64,000 bases of DNA from Bacteroidota bacterium. Lineage in GTDB: Bacteria; Bacteroidota; Bacteroidia; 2-12-FULL-35-15. A model generated the notes under the pieces. It made no database searches, was not told the DNA's origin, and saw only the letters and a list, made by a program, of their open reading frames with translations. Location of the stretch: NCBI GenBank assembly GCA_017303895.1, contig JAFLBF010000009.1:1-64000 (forward strand), written 5' to 3'. The position numbers were made by a program, and so were the translations under genes. Of the stretch, positions 1 through 8,733 are shown in pieces. How positions within the stretch are numbered: position 1 is the stretch's first letter; each line of letters opens with the position of its first letter.

Positions 1-776
1 ACTTCATTTGGCTTAATTGTAAAGGCCATAGCATCCCATTCAGGCACAAATTGCCCTCGTTGTATCTTTTCATACAAACCACCTTTGCTGGATGATCCCG
101 GATCCTCTGAATACAAACCTGCCATAGCTGCAAATGTTGTTTTGCCACTCACAATACGTTCACGGATGCCTTCAATTTTTTCTTTCGCAGCTTTTTTTGC
201 TTCATTCGTGATCGTTGGCTTTCTTACGATCTGCCCGATCTCTACTTCTGCATCAATAAAAGGCAATGAATCAGGATGGATCGCATCAAAATATTGCTTC
301 ACTTCATTCGGAGTAACCGTAACGCTCCCGATGATCTTGCTTTGCATTTGCTGCGACAATAAAAGATCTCTCACATTATCTCTCAGATCCGTTTTAAAAT
401 CATCAACCGACTTACCATAAAACTCAACAAACCGCTCTTCGGAACCAAACTGTTGAATATAAAAATTCAATCGTCTGTCCATTTCCTGCTCAATTTGTCC
501 TTCAGTCACTTCCAAACTATCTTTTTGAGCTTGTGCCAAAAGCAATTTTTGGTAAAGTAATTCTTCCAACAACTTACATTTTACCGTTTCATCAATTACA
601 GCATCGGGCTGCGACTGATATTGCTGAAATTGAGCATCTAACTCTGATTGCAATAAAATGTTTCCACCAATCACTGCCACTACCCTATCGATTATTTTCT
701 CCTGAGCAACTGAATTAGCCGCAAAGGCAAAAATAAGTACAAACAATAAGAACGTTTTATTTTTTAGATCTGTCAT
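1..776 (-). CDS. surA: SurA-family periplasmic peptidyl-prolyl isomerase/chaperone, 3' part cut by the window edge
   Basis: About 258 N-terminal codons are visible; the stop codon lies beyond base 1. The protein opens with a signal peptide (MTDLKNKTFLLFVLIFAFAA, then NSVAQ), followed by a SurA N-terminal chaperone region (VVAVIGGNILLQSELDAQ) and the start of a parvulin domain near residue 173, including the SEDPGSSSKGGLYE segment typical of rotamase domains. SurA proteins fold and escort outer-membrane proteins through the periplasm, which suits a T9SS- and PorP-rich neighbourhood. The ATG at 776 lies inside the last codons of the upstream gene (20-base overlap), so the two are probably translationally coupled. 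The family call is firm; the missing C-terminus cannot be judged. Confidence 0.85.
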   Translation of the reverse strand, partial: MTDLKNKTFLLFVLIFAFAANSVAQEKIIDRVVAVIGGNILLQSELDAQFQQYQSQPDAVIDETVKCKLLEELLYQKLLLAQAQKDSLEVTEGQIEQEMDRRLNFYIQQFGSEERFVEFYGKSVDDFKTDLRDNVRDLLLSQQMQSKIIGSVTVTPNEVKQYFDAIHPDSLPFIDAEVEIGQIVRKPTITNEAKKAAKEKIEGIRERIVSGKTTFAAMAGLYSEDPGSSSKGGLYEKIQRGQFVPEWDAMAFTIKPNE

Positions 777-1635
777 TTATATAGATTTCTATTTTATTAT
801 TATTCAATGCATCATTATAAACATCTTGTTTCATGCTGTTTATAAGCGCCAATTTTCTTTTGTTCAAAATGATGTTTTTAATATTCTCTTTCTCAAATGA
901 TAAGGGTGATGAACTATTTCTTATCTTAAAATCTTTGATACTTAAAAAGTAATGATTCAATGAATCACTAACTTCAACCAATCTATTGTTCTGCAAAAAT
1001 AATTCTTTGTTATACGTTTGAATAGGTATCTCTTTTAACAGATCATCAAACAATAACCATGACGAATCATCTAGATAAAAGTTGTCTGCAAACTGATGGC
1101 AATAACTGGCTAACTGTTCACGATCCTTCATATTGTCAGAACGGTACCATTTTTTTAGCTTATCAATTCCCGGTGCTTTCTTGCTCACTTTAACATAGAT
1201 CACCTTGATAATATTGTCCTTTAACTCAAATTCTGCTTTATTGGAATTGTAATACGCCTCGATCTCAGCATCAGAAACAACCGTATCCAATTTTTGCTTT
1301 ACCAATTCCTTCTCATAAATGTAAGTGATCAAGGATTTGCGATAATCGTTCAACTGCTTCTCAACATTCTTTTGCTCCTCATCTAAATTCTGTTCAGCCT
1401 TTTGTATAACAAGCACTTCACGCACCCAGTTATCCACAAATTGTTTGATCAATAAAATACTATCTTTTGAGGATGTTCCTGCCGGAACAAGATCTTTGAT
1501 ATCATCGTAATACAAAATAGCATCACCGGCCTTAGCAACAGGTTCACTTGAAGGAGCCTCTGTATCTTTTTTGCCGGAAGTGCAGGACACAAGACTTAAA
1601 AGCAGTATAGAACAGTATGTAAGTAGTATTTTCAA
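757..1635 (-). CDS. SurA-like lipoprotein (chaperone region without an evident rotamase core)
   Basis: 292 residues. A lipoprotein signal peptide ends in LVSC, so Cys18 should be lipidated. The segment VAKAGDAILYYDDIKDLVP resembles the SurA/PpiC N-terminal start, followed by a long helical region that aligns in style with SurA N-domains (FVDNWVREVLVIQKAEQNL, then DEEQK). I see no parvulin signature, such as the GG.LG or HI.V motifs of the neighbour upstream, so it may be a chaperone without isomerase activity. It sits between a double-parvulin gene and surA, overlaps surA by 20 bases, and is separated from the upstream gene by a hairpin terminator at 1655-1692. Family assignment is moderately sure; the precise role is inferred. 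Confidence 0.7.
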   Translation of the reverse strand: MKILLTYCSILLLSLVSCTSGKKDTEAPSSEPVAKAGDAILYYDDIKDLVPAGTSSKDSILLIKQFVDNWVREVLVIQKAEQNLDEEQKNVEKQLNDYRKSLITYIYEKELVKQKLDTVVSDAEIEAYYNSNKAEFELKDNIIKVIYVKVSKKAPGIDKLKKWYRSDNMKDREQLASYCHQFADNFYLDDSSWLLFDDLLKEIPIQTYNKELFLQNNRLVEVSDSLNHYFLSIKDFKIRNSSSPLSFEKENIKNIILNKRKLALINSMKQDVYNDALNNNKIEIYINDRSKK

Positions 1636-1654
1636 TGCCTGGTGATTAAACTAA

Positions 1655-1692
1655 AAAAGTTTATGGTACATTCAATTGCACCATAAACTTTT
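1655..1692 (-). terminator. Hairpin terminator of the double-parvulin gene
   Basis: A perfect 13-bp inverted repeat (AAAAGTTTATGGT / ACCATAAACTTTT) with a 12-base loop lies 18 bases past the stop of the 1711-3672 gene. On the minus strand it ends in a T-run. Confidence 0.75.
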
Positions 1693-1710
1693 GATCAAAA
1701 TGAATCGTTA

Positions 1711-3672
1711 TTATTTTACAGTTGATAGAACAGCTTGATCAATGTTAACTGCATATTTCTGTTTCAACTCGCTCAACCATTGTTTTTCTAAATATGCTTG
1801 ATAATCGGCTGTAACCATCCCCTTTGCATCCAAATATGCTTTTGGTTCAGGCTTCATCAATTTGTTTACCACAACGATCACCACTTTTTTATCTTTATCA
1901 ATAATATCTGCTGAAGTTCCCGGAGTCCAGTTCTTATCCACAAACTCATTTTCCCCTTTAGTGAACAAACGAGTTTCCACTTGTAAGTTCAATTGAGAAT
2001 CTTTGTTCACTGTAGTTAAAATATCTTTCTCTGTTTTCTTTTTCTTCATCAATGCACGAACTTGCTTCGCAACTTTGTCATTTGCACAAGAATAAACAGA
2101 TGCATCAGCTCTTTCATCCCACATGTAATTTGTTTTGTTCTTTTCATAGAACTCTTTTGAGCCGGTAGTATCTTTTACAGCTTTGCTCCATACCTTTTGA
2201 TCGGTCAATTCGAACAATAAGATCCCATCTCTGTATTCTTGCATCAAGGCTTTGAACTCTGGGTATTTTTGATCCAATCTTCCTTCTTCAAAAGCTACGA
2301 CAGTTTCTTCAACATATTGTTTATACAACTGATTTACGATCATTGCAACCTCTGTTTTTGGTCGCTTACTTTGATGAGAGTTAATATAAGCTGTAAAATC
2401 TTTTTGTGTGAAGACCTTGTCACCTAAATTAAACATCGGCTTCGTTAATTTTGCTGCTTTTGCAGGATCCCATTTCCCTTCGTAAATAGTAGTGTCCACT
2501 ACTTTGTAAAAATCGTCTAAGGATTTAGGTGTTTCTTTGAATTTATTCTCTGCTTTTACTTTAGCGATCAAAGAAGTTCTTCCCACTTGCGAACGGGAAT
2601 CTTTTGTCACCTTTGCTTTCAATTCATTCTTCATGTCATCAAATGATGCCACACCACGCTTATCCATCAATTTGATCACATGCCAGCCATATTTCGTTTT
2701 CATTGGCTCACAAAAATCGCCTTTGTTCACCAAAGCAAAAGATGCTTTTTCAAATTCAGCAGGCATTTTAGCGGTTCCAAACCAAGGTAATTCACCACCT
2801 TTTTTTGCTGATGATTTATCATCTGAGAATTGTTGTGCCAACTCATCAAATTTGCTTCCTGCTTTCAATTTATTATAGATCTCCGTAATCTTGGTATAAG
2901 CATTCAACGAGTCTTCTTTGGTCATGTTTGGCGTAGTTTTCACCATGATATGAGATACCAATACTTCGCCTTGAGCTTTTCTCCTGTCAACCACTTTCAC
3001 AATATGATAACCATAACGTGTACGAACAGGCATAGAAAGCTCACCAACCTTTGTATTGTAAGCTGCATTCTCAAAAGGATACACCATTTGTAAAGCAGTA
3101 AAATAACCAAGATCACCTCCATTATCCTTTGCAGAAGGATCACCATTTGCTGCACTCTCGCGAGCCACTTTTGCAAAATCTTCTCCTTTTAAGATACGCT
3201 TACGGTATTCCATGATCTTATTGTATGCCAACAAGGTATCTTTAGGAAGTGCATTTTCATTTACTTTCACAAGGATATGCATCGCATGAATATCTTCTTG
3301 CATGCGATTATATGTTTCCTGTAATAATTTATCATTCACATCTTTATCTGTCAAATAAGGTTGTGCTAATTGCTTACGGTAACCCGCTAATTCTTCTCTG
3401 AATGCTTTAGCAGTATCTAAACCCAAGGCCTCTGCTTCTTTTACTTTTAGTTTAAAGTTCACAAACAGATCAACATAATCGTTCAATGATTTAGGATCCG
3501 TAGCACTTTCTTTGTTGTTGTTCTTGTGGTACACATTTTCAAATTCAGCAACAGTAACTTTAGAATTACCGATCGTCATAAGCACAGCATCTTTATTTTG
3601 TGCAAAAGCATTATGCATTAAAAACAATGCACCTGTTAACATGAATGATCTTGAAAAAACTCCTGACTTCAT
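1711..3672 (-). CDS. Periplasmic peptidyl-prolyl isomerase with two parvulin domains
   Basis: 653 residues with a signal peptide (to about residue 25, ending FAQ). A SurA-like N-terminal helical region spans about 30-125. Two parvulin (PpiC-type) domains follow at about 128-230 (IHAMHILVKVNE; GGDLGYF; YGYHIVKV) and 239-340 (VSHIMVKT; GGELPWFG; YGWHVIKL). A roughly 300-residue helical C-terminal region has no motif I recognise. PpiC/SurA proteins catalyse proline isomerisation and act as outer-membrane protein chaperones in the periplasm. It heads a run of three such genes, has its own promoter (3703-3731) and its own terminator. Having two rotamase domains is like E. coli SurA, but the long C-terminal region is characteristic of Bacteroidota versions. 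Confidence 0.9.
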   Translation of the reverse strand: MKSGVFSRSFMLTGALFLMHNAFAQNKDAVLMTIGNSKVTVAEFENVYHKNNNKESATDPKSLNDYVDLFVNFKLKVKEAEALGLDTAKAFREELAGYRKQLAQPYLTDKDVNDKLLQETYNRMQEDIHAMHILVKVNENALPKDTLLAYNKIMEYRKRILKGEDFAKVARESAANGDPSAKDNGGDLGYFTALQMVYPFENAAYNTKVGELSMPVRTRYGYHIVKVVDRRKAQGEVLVSHIMVKTTPNMTKEDSLNAYTKITEIYNKLKAGSKFDELAQQFSDDKSSAKKGGELPWFGTAKMPAEFEKASFALVNKGDFCEPMKTKYGWHVIKLMDKRGVASFDDMKNELKAKVTKDSRSQVGRTSLIAKVKAENKFKETPKSLDDFYKVVDTTIYEGKWDPAKAAKLTKPMFNLGDKVFTQKDFTAYINSHQSKRPKTEVAMIVNQLYKQYVEETVVAFEEGRLDQKYPEFKALMQEYRDGILLFELTDQKVWSKAVKDTTGSKEFYEKNKTNYMWDERADASVYSCANDKVAKQVRALMKKKKTEKDILTTVNKDSQLNLQVETRLFTKGENEFVDKNWTPGTSADIIDKDKKVVIVVVNKLMKPEPKAYLDAKGMVTADYQAYLEKQWLSELKQKYAVNIDQAVLSTVK

Positions 3673-3702
3673 AACTATTTTTTTGTTTTTTTATTAGGGT
3701 AA

Positions 3703-3731
3703 CAAATGTACTTAATTATACGATGTATCAA
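3703..3731 (-). promoter_or_regulatory. Bacteroidota-type promoter for the double-parvulin gene
   Basis: On the minus strand a TTG at 3731-3729 is followed after 18 bases by TACATTTG (3710-3703), matching the TTG...TAnnTTTG consensus. It lies 30 bases upstream of the ATG. Confidence 0.6.
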
Positions 3732-3734
3732 AAG

Positions 3735-3765
3735 AAAACAGCCACGAAATATTCGTGGCTGTTTT
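3735..3765 (-). terminator. Terminator of guaB
   Basis: A perfect 14-bp stem (AAAACAGCCACGAA / TTCGTGGCTGTTTT) with a 3-base loop lies 28 bases past the guaB stop and ends in Ts on the minus strand. It partly abuts the promoter of the next gene. Confidence 0.8.
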
Positions 3766-3793
3766 GTTAATTATTGTTAAGCAAAAATGCTTG

Positions 3794-5281
<1,488 letters not shown>

Positions 5282-5304
5282 TTAATTATTGGTTAAAATT
5301 CCCG

Positions 5305-5336
5305 CAAAGATACATTTTTTTACCAATAAAATGCAA
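5305..5336 (-). promoter_or_regulatory. Promoter of guaB
   Basis: On the minus strand TTG (5336-5334), 21 bases, then TATCTTTG (5312-5305), a full match to TAnnTTTG. It lies 42 bases upstream of the ATG. No purine-riboswitch-like fold was recognised in the short leader. Confidence 0.65.
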
Positions 5337-5365
5337 TAATAGATTTTTGATATGGGTATAAAACA

Positions 5366-5393
5366 AAAGAGGAGGCTTGAAAGCCTCCTCTTT
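5366..5393 (-). terminator. Terminator of sucC
   Basis: A 13-bp perfect inverted repeat (AAAGAGGAGGCTT / AAGCCTCCTCTTT) with only two bases between the arms, then TTGTTTT on the minus strand. It lies 20 bases after the sucC stop. Confidence 0.85.
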
Positions 5394-5412
5394 ATTGGTA
5401 TTCAGAAGAATA

Positions 5413-6624
5413 TTAACTCAATACTTTTTTTACCAGGTCAGCAGCTTCTTGCAATGCAATTGCAGAATATACCTTTAATCCGGAGTCATCAATGATCTTT
5501 TTCGCTTCAACAGCATTTGTACCTTGCAAACGAACGATGATCGGCACATTGATAGAACCCATGTTTTTGTATGCGTCAACAATACCTTGAGCAACACGGT
5601 CGCAACGAACGATACCACCAAAGATATTTACCAGAATCGCTTTTACATTCGGATCTTTTAAGATGATACGGAAAGCTTGTTCAACACGAGCAGCGTTAGC
5701 AGTACCTCCTACGTCAAGGAAGTTAGCTGGATCACCACCTGATAATTTAATAATATCCATTGTAGCCATTGCTAATCCGGCACCATTCACCATACAACCA
5801 ACGTTACCATCTAATTTTACATAGTTCAAGTTGTGTTCACCAGCTTCTACTTCTGTTGGATCTTCTTCAGTAACATCACGTAAAGCCGCATAATCAGGAT
5901 GACGGAATAAACCATTACCATCAAATGTTACTTTAGAATCTACTGCAATGATCTTATTGTCAGATGTTTTTAAAACAGGATTGATCTCAAACATAGAAGA
6001 ATCAGTTGCATCATATGCTTTATACAAAGAAGCAACGAATTTTGTCATTTGTTTGAATGCTTCACCTGATAAACCCAAGTTGAAAGCAATTTTACGGCAT
6101 TGAAAATCACGCAAACCTACCTTTGGATCGATCTCTTCTTTGAAGATCAAGTGTGGAGTATCGTGTGCTACTGTTTCGATATCCATACCACCTTCTGTTG
6201 AATACATAATCGTATTACGGCCTTTTGCACGGTCCAATAACACACTTACATAAAATTCTTTTGTTGGTGTTTCACCCGGATAATAAACATCCTGTGCTAC
6301 CAATACTTTATTTACTTTCTTTCCTTTTTCACCAGTTTGTAAAGTCACCAACGTATTTCCTAAAATATTGGTAGAGATCGTTTTTACATCGTCCAATGAC
6401 TTGGCCAATGCAACACCGCGTTGCTCTGTTCCTTTGATCTTACCTTTACCGCGACCACCAGCATGGATCTGAGATTTGATTACCCACCATCCTGTACCGG
6501 TTTGTTTTTGTAATTCCTTGGCTGCTTCCACAGCTTGTTCAGGAGTATCAGCTACAATACCTTCCTGGATTGCCACACCGAAACTTTTTAAGATCGCTTT
6601 ACCTTGATATTCGTGTATATTCAT
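5413..6624 (-). CDS. sucC: Succinyl-CoA synthetase (ADP-forming) beta subunit
   Basis: 403 residues, slightly longer than the E. coli protein (388). With SucD it converts succinyl-CoA to succinate and makes ATP in the TCA cycle. The N-terminal ATP-grasp domain starts MNIHEYQGKAILKSFGV and has the glycine-rich HAGGRGKGKIKG segment; EINPVL and DSKVTFD are metal/ATP ligands. The C-terminal CoA-ligase half has GLAMATMDIIKLSGG, NFLDVGGTA and VNIFGGIVRCD. sucD is not adjacent. Monocistronic, with its own promoter and terminator. Confidence 0.97.
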   Translation of the reverse strand: MNIHEYQGKAILKSFGVAIQEGIVADTPEQAVEAAKELQKQTGTGWWVIKSQIHAGGRGKGKIKGTEQRGVALAKSLDDVKTISTNILGNTLVTLQTGEKGKKVNKVLVAQDVYYPGETPTKEFYVSVLLDRAKGRNTIMYSTEGGMDIETVAHDTPHLIFKEEIDPKVGLRDFQCRKIAFNLGLSGEAFKQMTKFVASLYKAYDATDSSMFEINPVLKTSDNKIIAVDSKVTFDGNGLFRHPDYAALRDVTEEDPTEVEAGEHNLNYVKLDGNVGCMVNGAGLAMATMDIIKLSGGDPANFLDVGGTANAARVEQAFRIILKDPNVKAILVNIFGGIVRCDRVAQGIVDAYKNMGSINVPIIVRLQGTNAVEAKKIIDDSGLKVYSAIALQEAADLVKKVLS

Positions 6625-6656
6625 AACTTAAATTTTTGCTATTATTTTAGAGAATC

Positions 6657-6686
6657 CAAAAGTATGTTTTTTATTGATGAATACAA
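6657..6686 (-). promoter_or_regulatory. Promoter of sucC
   Basis: On the minus strand TTG (6686-6684), 19 bases, then TACTTTTG (6664-6657). It lies 33 bases upstream of the ATG at 6624. Confidence 0.6.
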
Positions 6687-6713
6687 ATACTTGTGAAGAA
6701 TTTTAAATAAAAA

Positions 6714-6739
6714 ATCCCCCAACGGTTTCGAAGGGGGAT
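6714..6739 (-). terminator. Terminator of rpmE2
   Basis: A 7-bp GC-rich stem (ATCCCCC / GGGGGAT) around a 12-base loop lies 24 bases past the L31 stop; the minus strand continues with a run of Ts. Confidence 0.75.
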
Positions 6740-6763
6740 CGTTCAACTGAATGTATCAGTAAA

Positions 6764-7012
6764 TTATTTTTTAGCGTAACGGTTACGGAATTTATCAACG
6801 CGACCTGCTGTATCTACCAATTTCACTTTTCCGGTGTAGAAAGGGTGACTCATGTGAGAGATCTCCAATTTTACTACCGGATACTCATTACCATCTTCCC
6901 ATTTAATGGTTTCTTTTGTTTCAACGCATGATTTAGTAATAAATGCGTAATCATTACTCATATCTTTAAATACTACTAAACGATAGTTTTCCGGGTGAAT
7001 TCCTGCTTTCAT
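6764..7012 (-). CDS. rpmE2: 50S ribosomal protein L31, type B
   Basis: 82 residues, the normal length for zinc-independent (type B, C-minus) L31. Family landmarks are [19 protein letters not shown] near the start, SHPFYTGK in the middle and [12 protein letters not shown] at the end. The paired cysteines of the zinc form are absent; only one Cys is present. It binds the central protuberance of the large ribosomal subunit. Own promoter (7042-7071) and terminator. Confidence 0.96.
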   Translation of the reverse strand: MKAGIHPENYRLVVFKDMSNDYAFITKSCVETKETIKWEDGNEYPVVKLEISHMSHPFYTGKVKLVDTAGRVDKFRNRYAKK

Positions 7013-7041
7013 TTTTTATTCTGTTTTTAATTTTCGGACTG

Positions 7042-7071
7042 CAAAGATAATTATTTGTATCAAATCTGCAA
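7042..7071 (-). promoter_or_regulatory. Promoter of rpmE2
   Basis: On the minus strand TTG (7071-7069), 19 bases, then TATCTTTG (7049-7042). It lies 30 bases upstream of the ATG. Confidence 0.65.
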
Positions 7072-7106
7072 TTTTTATTGAAAAATTTTTATCTGCCAAA
7101 CTCTTT

Positions 7107-7114
7107 TATATTTG
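7107..7114 (+). promoter_or_regulatory. -7 promoter element of the 48-codon gene
   Basis: TATATTTG matches TAnnTTTG and ends only four bases before the ATG at 7119, so the transcript may start at or next to the start codon (leaderless or nearly so). No well-spaced TTG is seen upstream. Confidence 0.5.
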
Positions 7115-7118
7115 CAGC

Positions 7119-7265
7119 ATGAAAAAATCCATTTTTAAGCTTTTAGCTAAGATCAACAAGGTTTTACTTCCAAAGTACTACAAACGCGACCTAAAAGGAC
7201 TAAAAAAGTGGGAAATGGCAATTGTGGGCTACAAATACTGGGTTACCTGCAATTCGCTGGATTAA
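7119..7265 (+). CDS. Small conserved basic protein of unknown function (48 residues)
   Basis: An ATG open frame encoding MKKSIFKLLAKINKVLLPKY and ending GYKYWVTCNSLD. It is strongly basic in the first half and contains a KxGLKKWEMAIVGYKYWVT-like tail. I recall closely similar 45-50 residue proteins across Bacteroidota, sometimes mislabelled as SsrA-binding protein; that recollection is unverified. A TAnnTTTG element sits just upstream. Its TAA shares the palindrome TTAA with the stop of the convergent PorP-like gene (4-base overlap), and no hairpin separates them. No enzymatic or domain motif is visible, so no function is proposed. Confidence 0.7.
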   Translation: MKKSIFKLLAKINKVLLPKYYKRDLKGLKKWEMAIVGYKYWVTCNSLD

Positions 7266-8722
7266 TCTTCCATGATTTGCACCCAGGCATCTTTTACCCC
7301 TGCCTCACGCGCTATCTTTAATTTTTCAACAGCTTCTTCTTTCGTTCCTGTTTTAAACATAAAGATATAGTTGTAACCTTTCGGGCCTGAGTAAACCCAA
7401 TCTGTGGTTTTGTAACCTTTTGCTCTAAAACGGTTCGCTTCTGCAATAGCCAGATCCTGATAAAAATAGGTTCCGATTACCACATAAAAGCCTTTTGTAG
7501 GAATGCTATTGTTATTTATATCTTTGAATTCAGTCTTTTTATTCGTCACAAATAATATTCCCCCTTCCGTTGAACGTTGAGCATTAGAAGGCTGCGTTAC
7601 CACATCTGAATTCTGGTTCCCCACTACCGGAGTATTTTGAACCTGTGTTTTTAGCTGATCCTGACTCTTGGCTTGTTGATCTAATTTATCGCTCAACTCC
7701 TTGATCTTACTGTTACTTTCGGCTAATTGAGTTTGTAAGCTGTCCATACGTTTCACATAAGCTGTATTCTCCAGTGCTTTAGCCGTTTCCTCTTTTTTGA
7801 TAGGCTCTTCTGATTTTTTAGCTTTTCCAAATTTGAAATTCACCATTATTTCATGGCTCGTACCTGCGTAGTTTGAAATACTGCCAATAATAAAATCGTA
7901 TGAATAGCCAACATAAAATTGTTTGTGGATGCAAAAACCTGCATTGGCACCAACAGCATAATCGCTTTTATAGGTTGCCCCTATCCAGAATTTTTCCTGC
8001 CAATCGAATGTCACACTTCCATCATATTGAAATGGCGTATTCGGAACAAATCTTACCAATGCTAATGGAGTAACAGACATCCCCTTTTCTTCATTTAGCA
8101 TGAATTTATATTTCAAGGAACCTAAATAATGACGGGCTTGAGAATAATATGAACGCACATTCTCATTGTCAACGTAATTCACTTTATTTCCAATAATTTG
8201 AGGTACAGATGCGCCAAACTCCAATCCTTTCCAAACGAACGCTAAACCGGCATTTCCATCGAATGTTGTTTTATGTTCAACTGTAGAAAATAAAGTAGGA
8301 TCCGTGTTGTTTTCAACCAAGGCATTCGTAAAATCAATTCGCTGATCAAAAACACCGGCTGAAGCTCCAAACAACAAATGCATGTCATCATTAATATTCA
8401 ATCGGTAAGAGTAGAATATATTCCCACCAATTCTATTATTCAAGCCTTTTCTATCGCTAATGATATTTAATCCCAATCCCACTTTTTTGTCCATGATGTT
8501 TCCATCCAAGGAAAACACATTCAGTTGAGGAGAATTTTTAAAGTCGGTCCATTGAGAACGACTGATGATCATTGCATTGGTACCATCATTCGTTGTCCCT
8601 GTAAATGCAGGATTATAAACCATCGGTTTATAGAAATAATGACTGAACATACCAACTTGCTGAGCATTCACTTGGATAGTCAGCGTCAACACAAAAAGTA
8701 ATGTATATATCTTCTTCTTCAT
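7262..8722 (-). CDS. PorP/SprF-family outer-membrane protein with SPOR-like C-terminus
   Basis: About 486 residues from the ATG at 8722, which begins a clean signal peptide (MKKKIYTLLFVLTLTIQVNA). A GTG at 8734 would add four residues and overlap the upstream stop. Residues about 20-305 are PorP/SprF type: FSHYFYKPMVYNPAFTGT at the start, then repeated beta-barrel segments. A charged, coiled-coil-like linker follows (about 310-385). The last 95 residues resemble a SPOR peptidoglycan-binding domain (FYVVIGTYFYQDLAIAEANR; KGYNYIFMFKTG). PorP-type proteins assist T9SS or anchor type B cargo at the outer membrane. It lies directly behind the type B protein gene 8734-10620, the usual pairing. The SPOR-like tail suggests it also contacts peptidoglycan. 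Confidence 0.88.
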   Translation of the reverse strand: MKKKIYTLLFVLTLTIQVNAQQVGMFSHYFYKPMVYNPAFTGTTNDGTNAMIISRSQWTDFKNSPQLNVFSLDGNIMDKKVGLGLNIISDRKGLNNRIGGNIFYSYRLNINDDMHLLFGASAGVFDQRIDFTNALVENNTDPTLFSTVEHKTTFDGNAGLAFVWKGLEFGASVPQIIGNKVNYVDNENVRSYYSQARHYLGSLKYKFMLNEEKGMSVTPLALVRFVPNTPFQYDGSVTFDWQEKFWIGATYKSDYAVGANAGFCIHKQFYVGYSYDFIIGSISNYAGTSHEIMVNFKFGKAKKSEEPIKKEETAKALENTAYVKRMDSLQTQLAESNSKIKELSDKLDQQAKSQDQLKTQVQNTPVVGNQNSDVVTQPSNAQRSTEGGILFVTNKKTEFKDINNNSIPTKGFYVVIGTYFYQDLAIAEANRFRAKGYKTTDWVYSGPKGYNYIFMFKTGTKEEAVEKLKIAREAGVKDAWVQIMED

Positions 8723-8733
8723 ATCAACAAGCA

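Noticed and set aside
85-420. 111-codon plus-strand open frame
   Set aside because: Antisense to surA, which has a signal peptide and clear SurA motifs.
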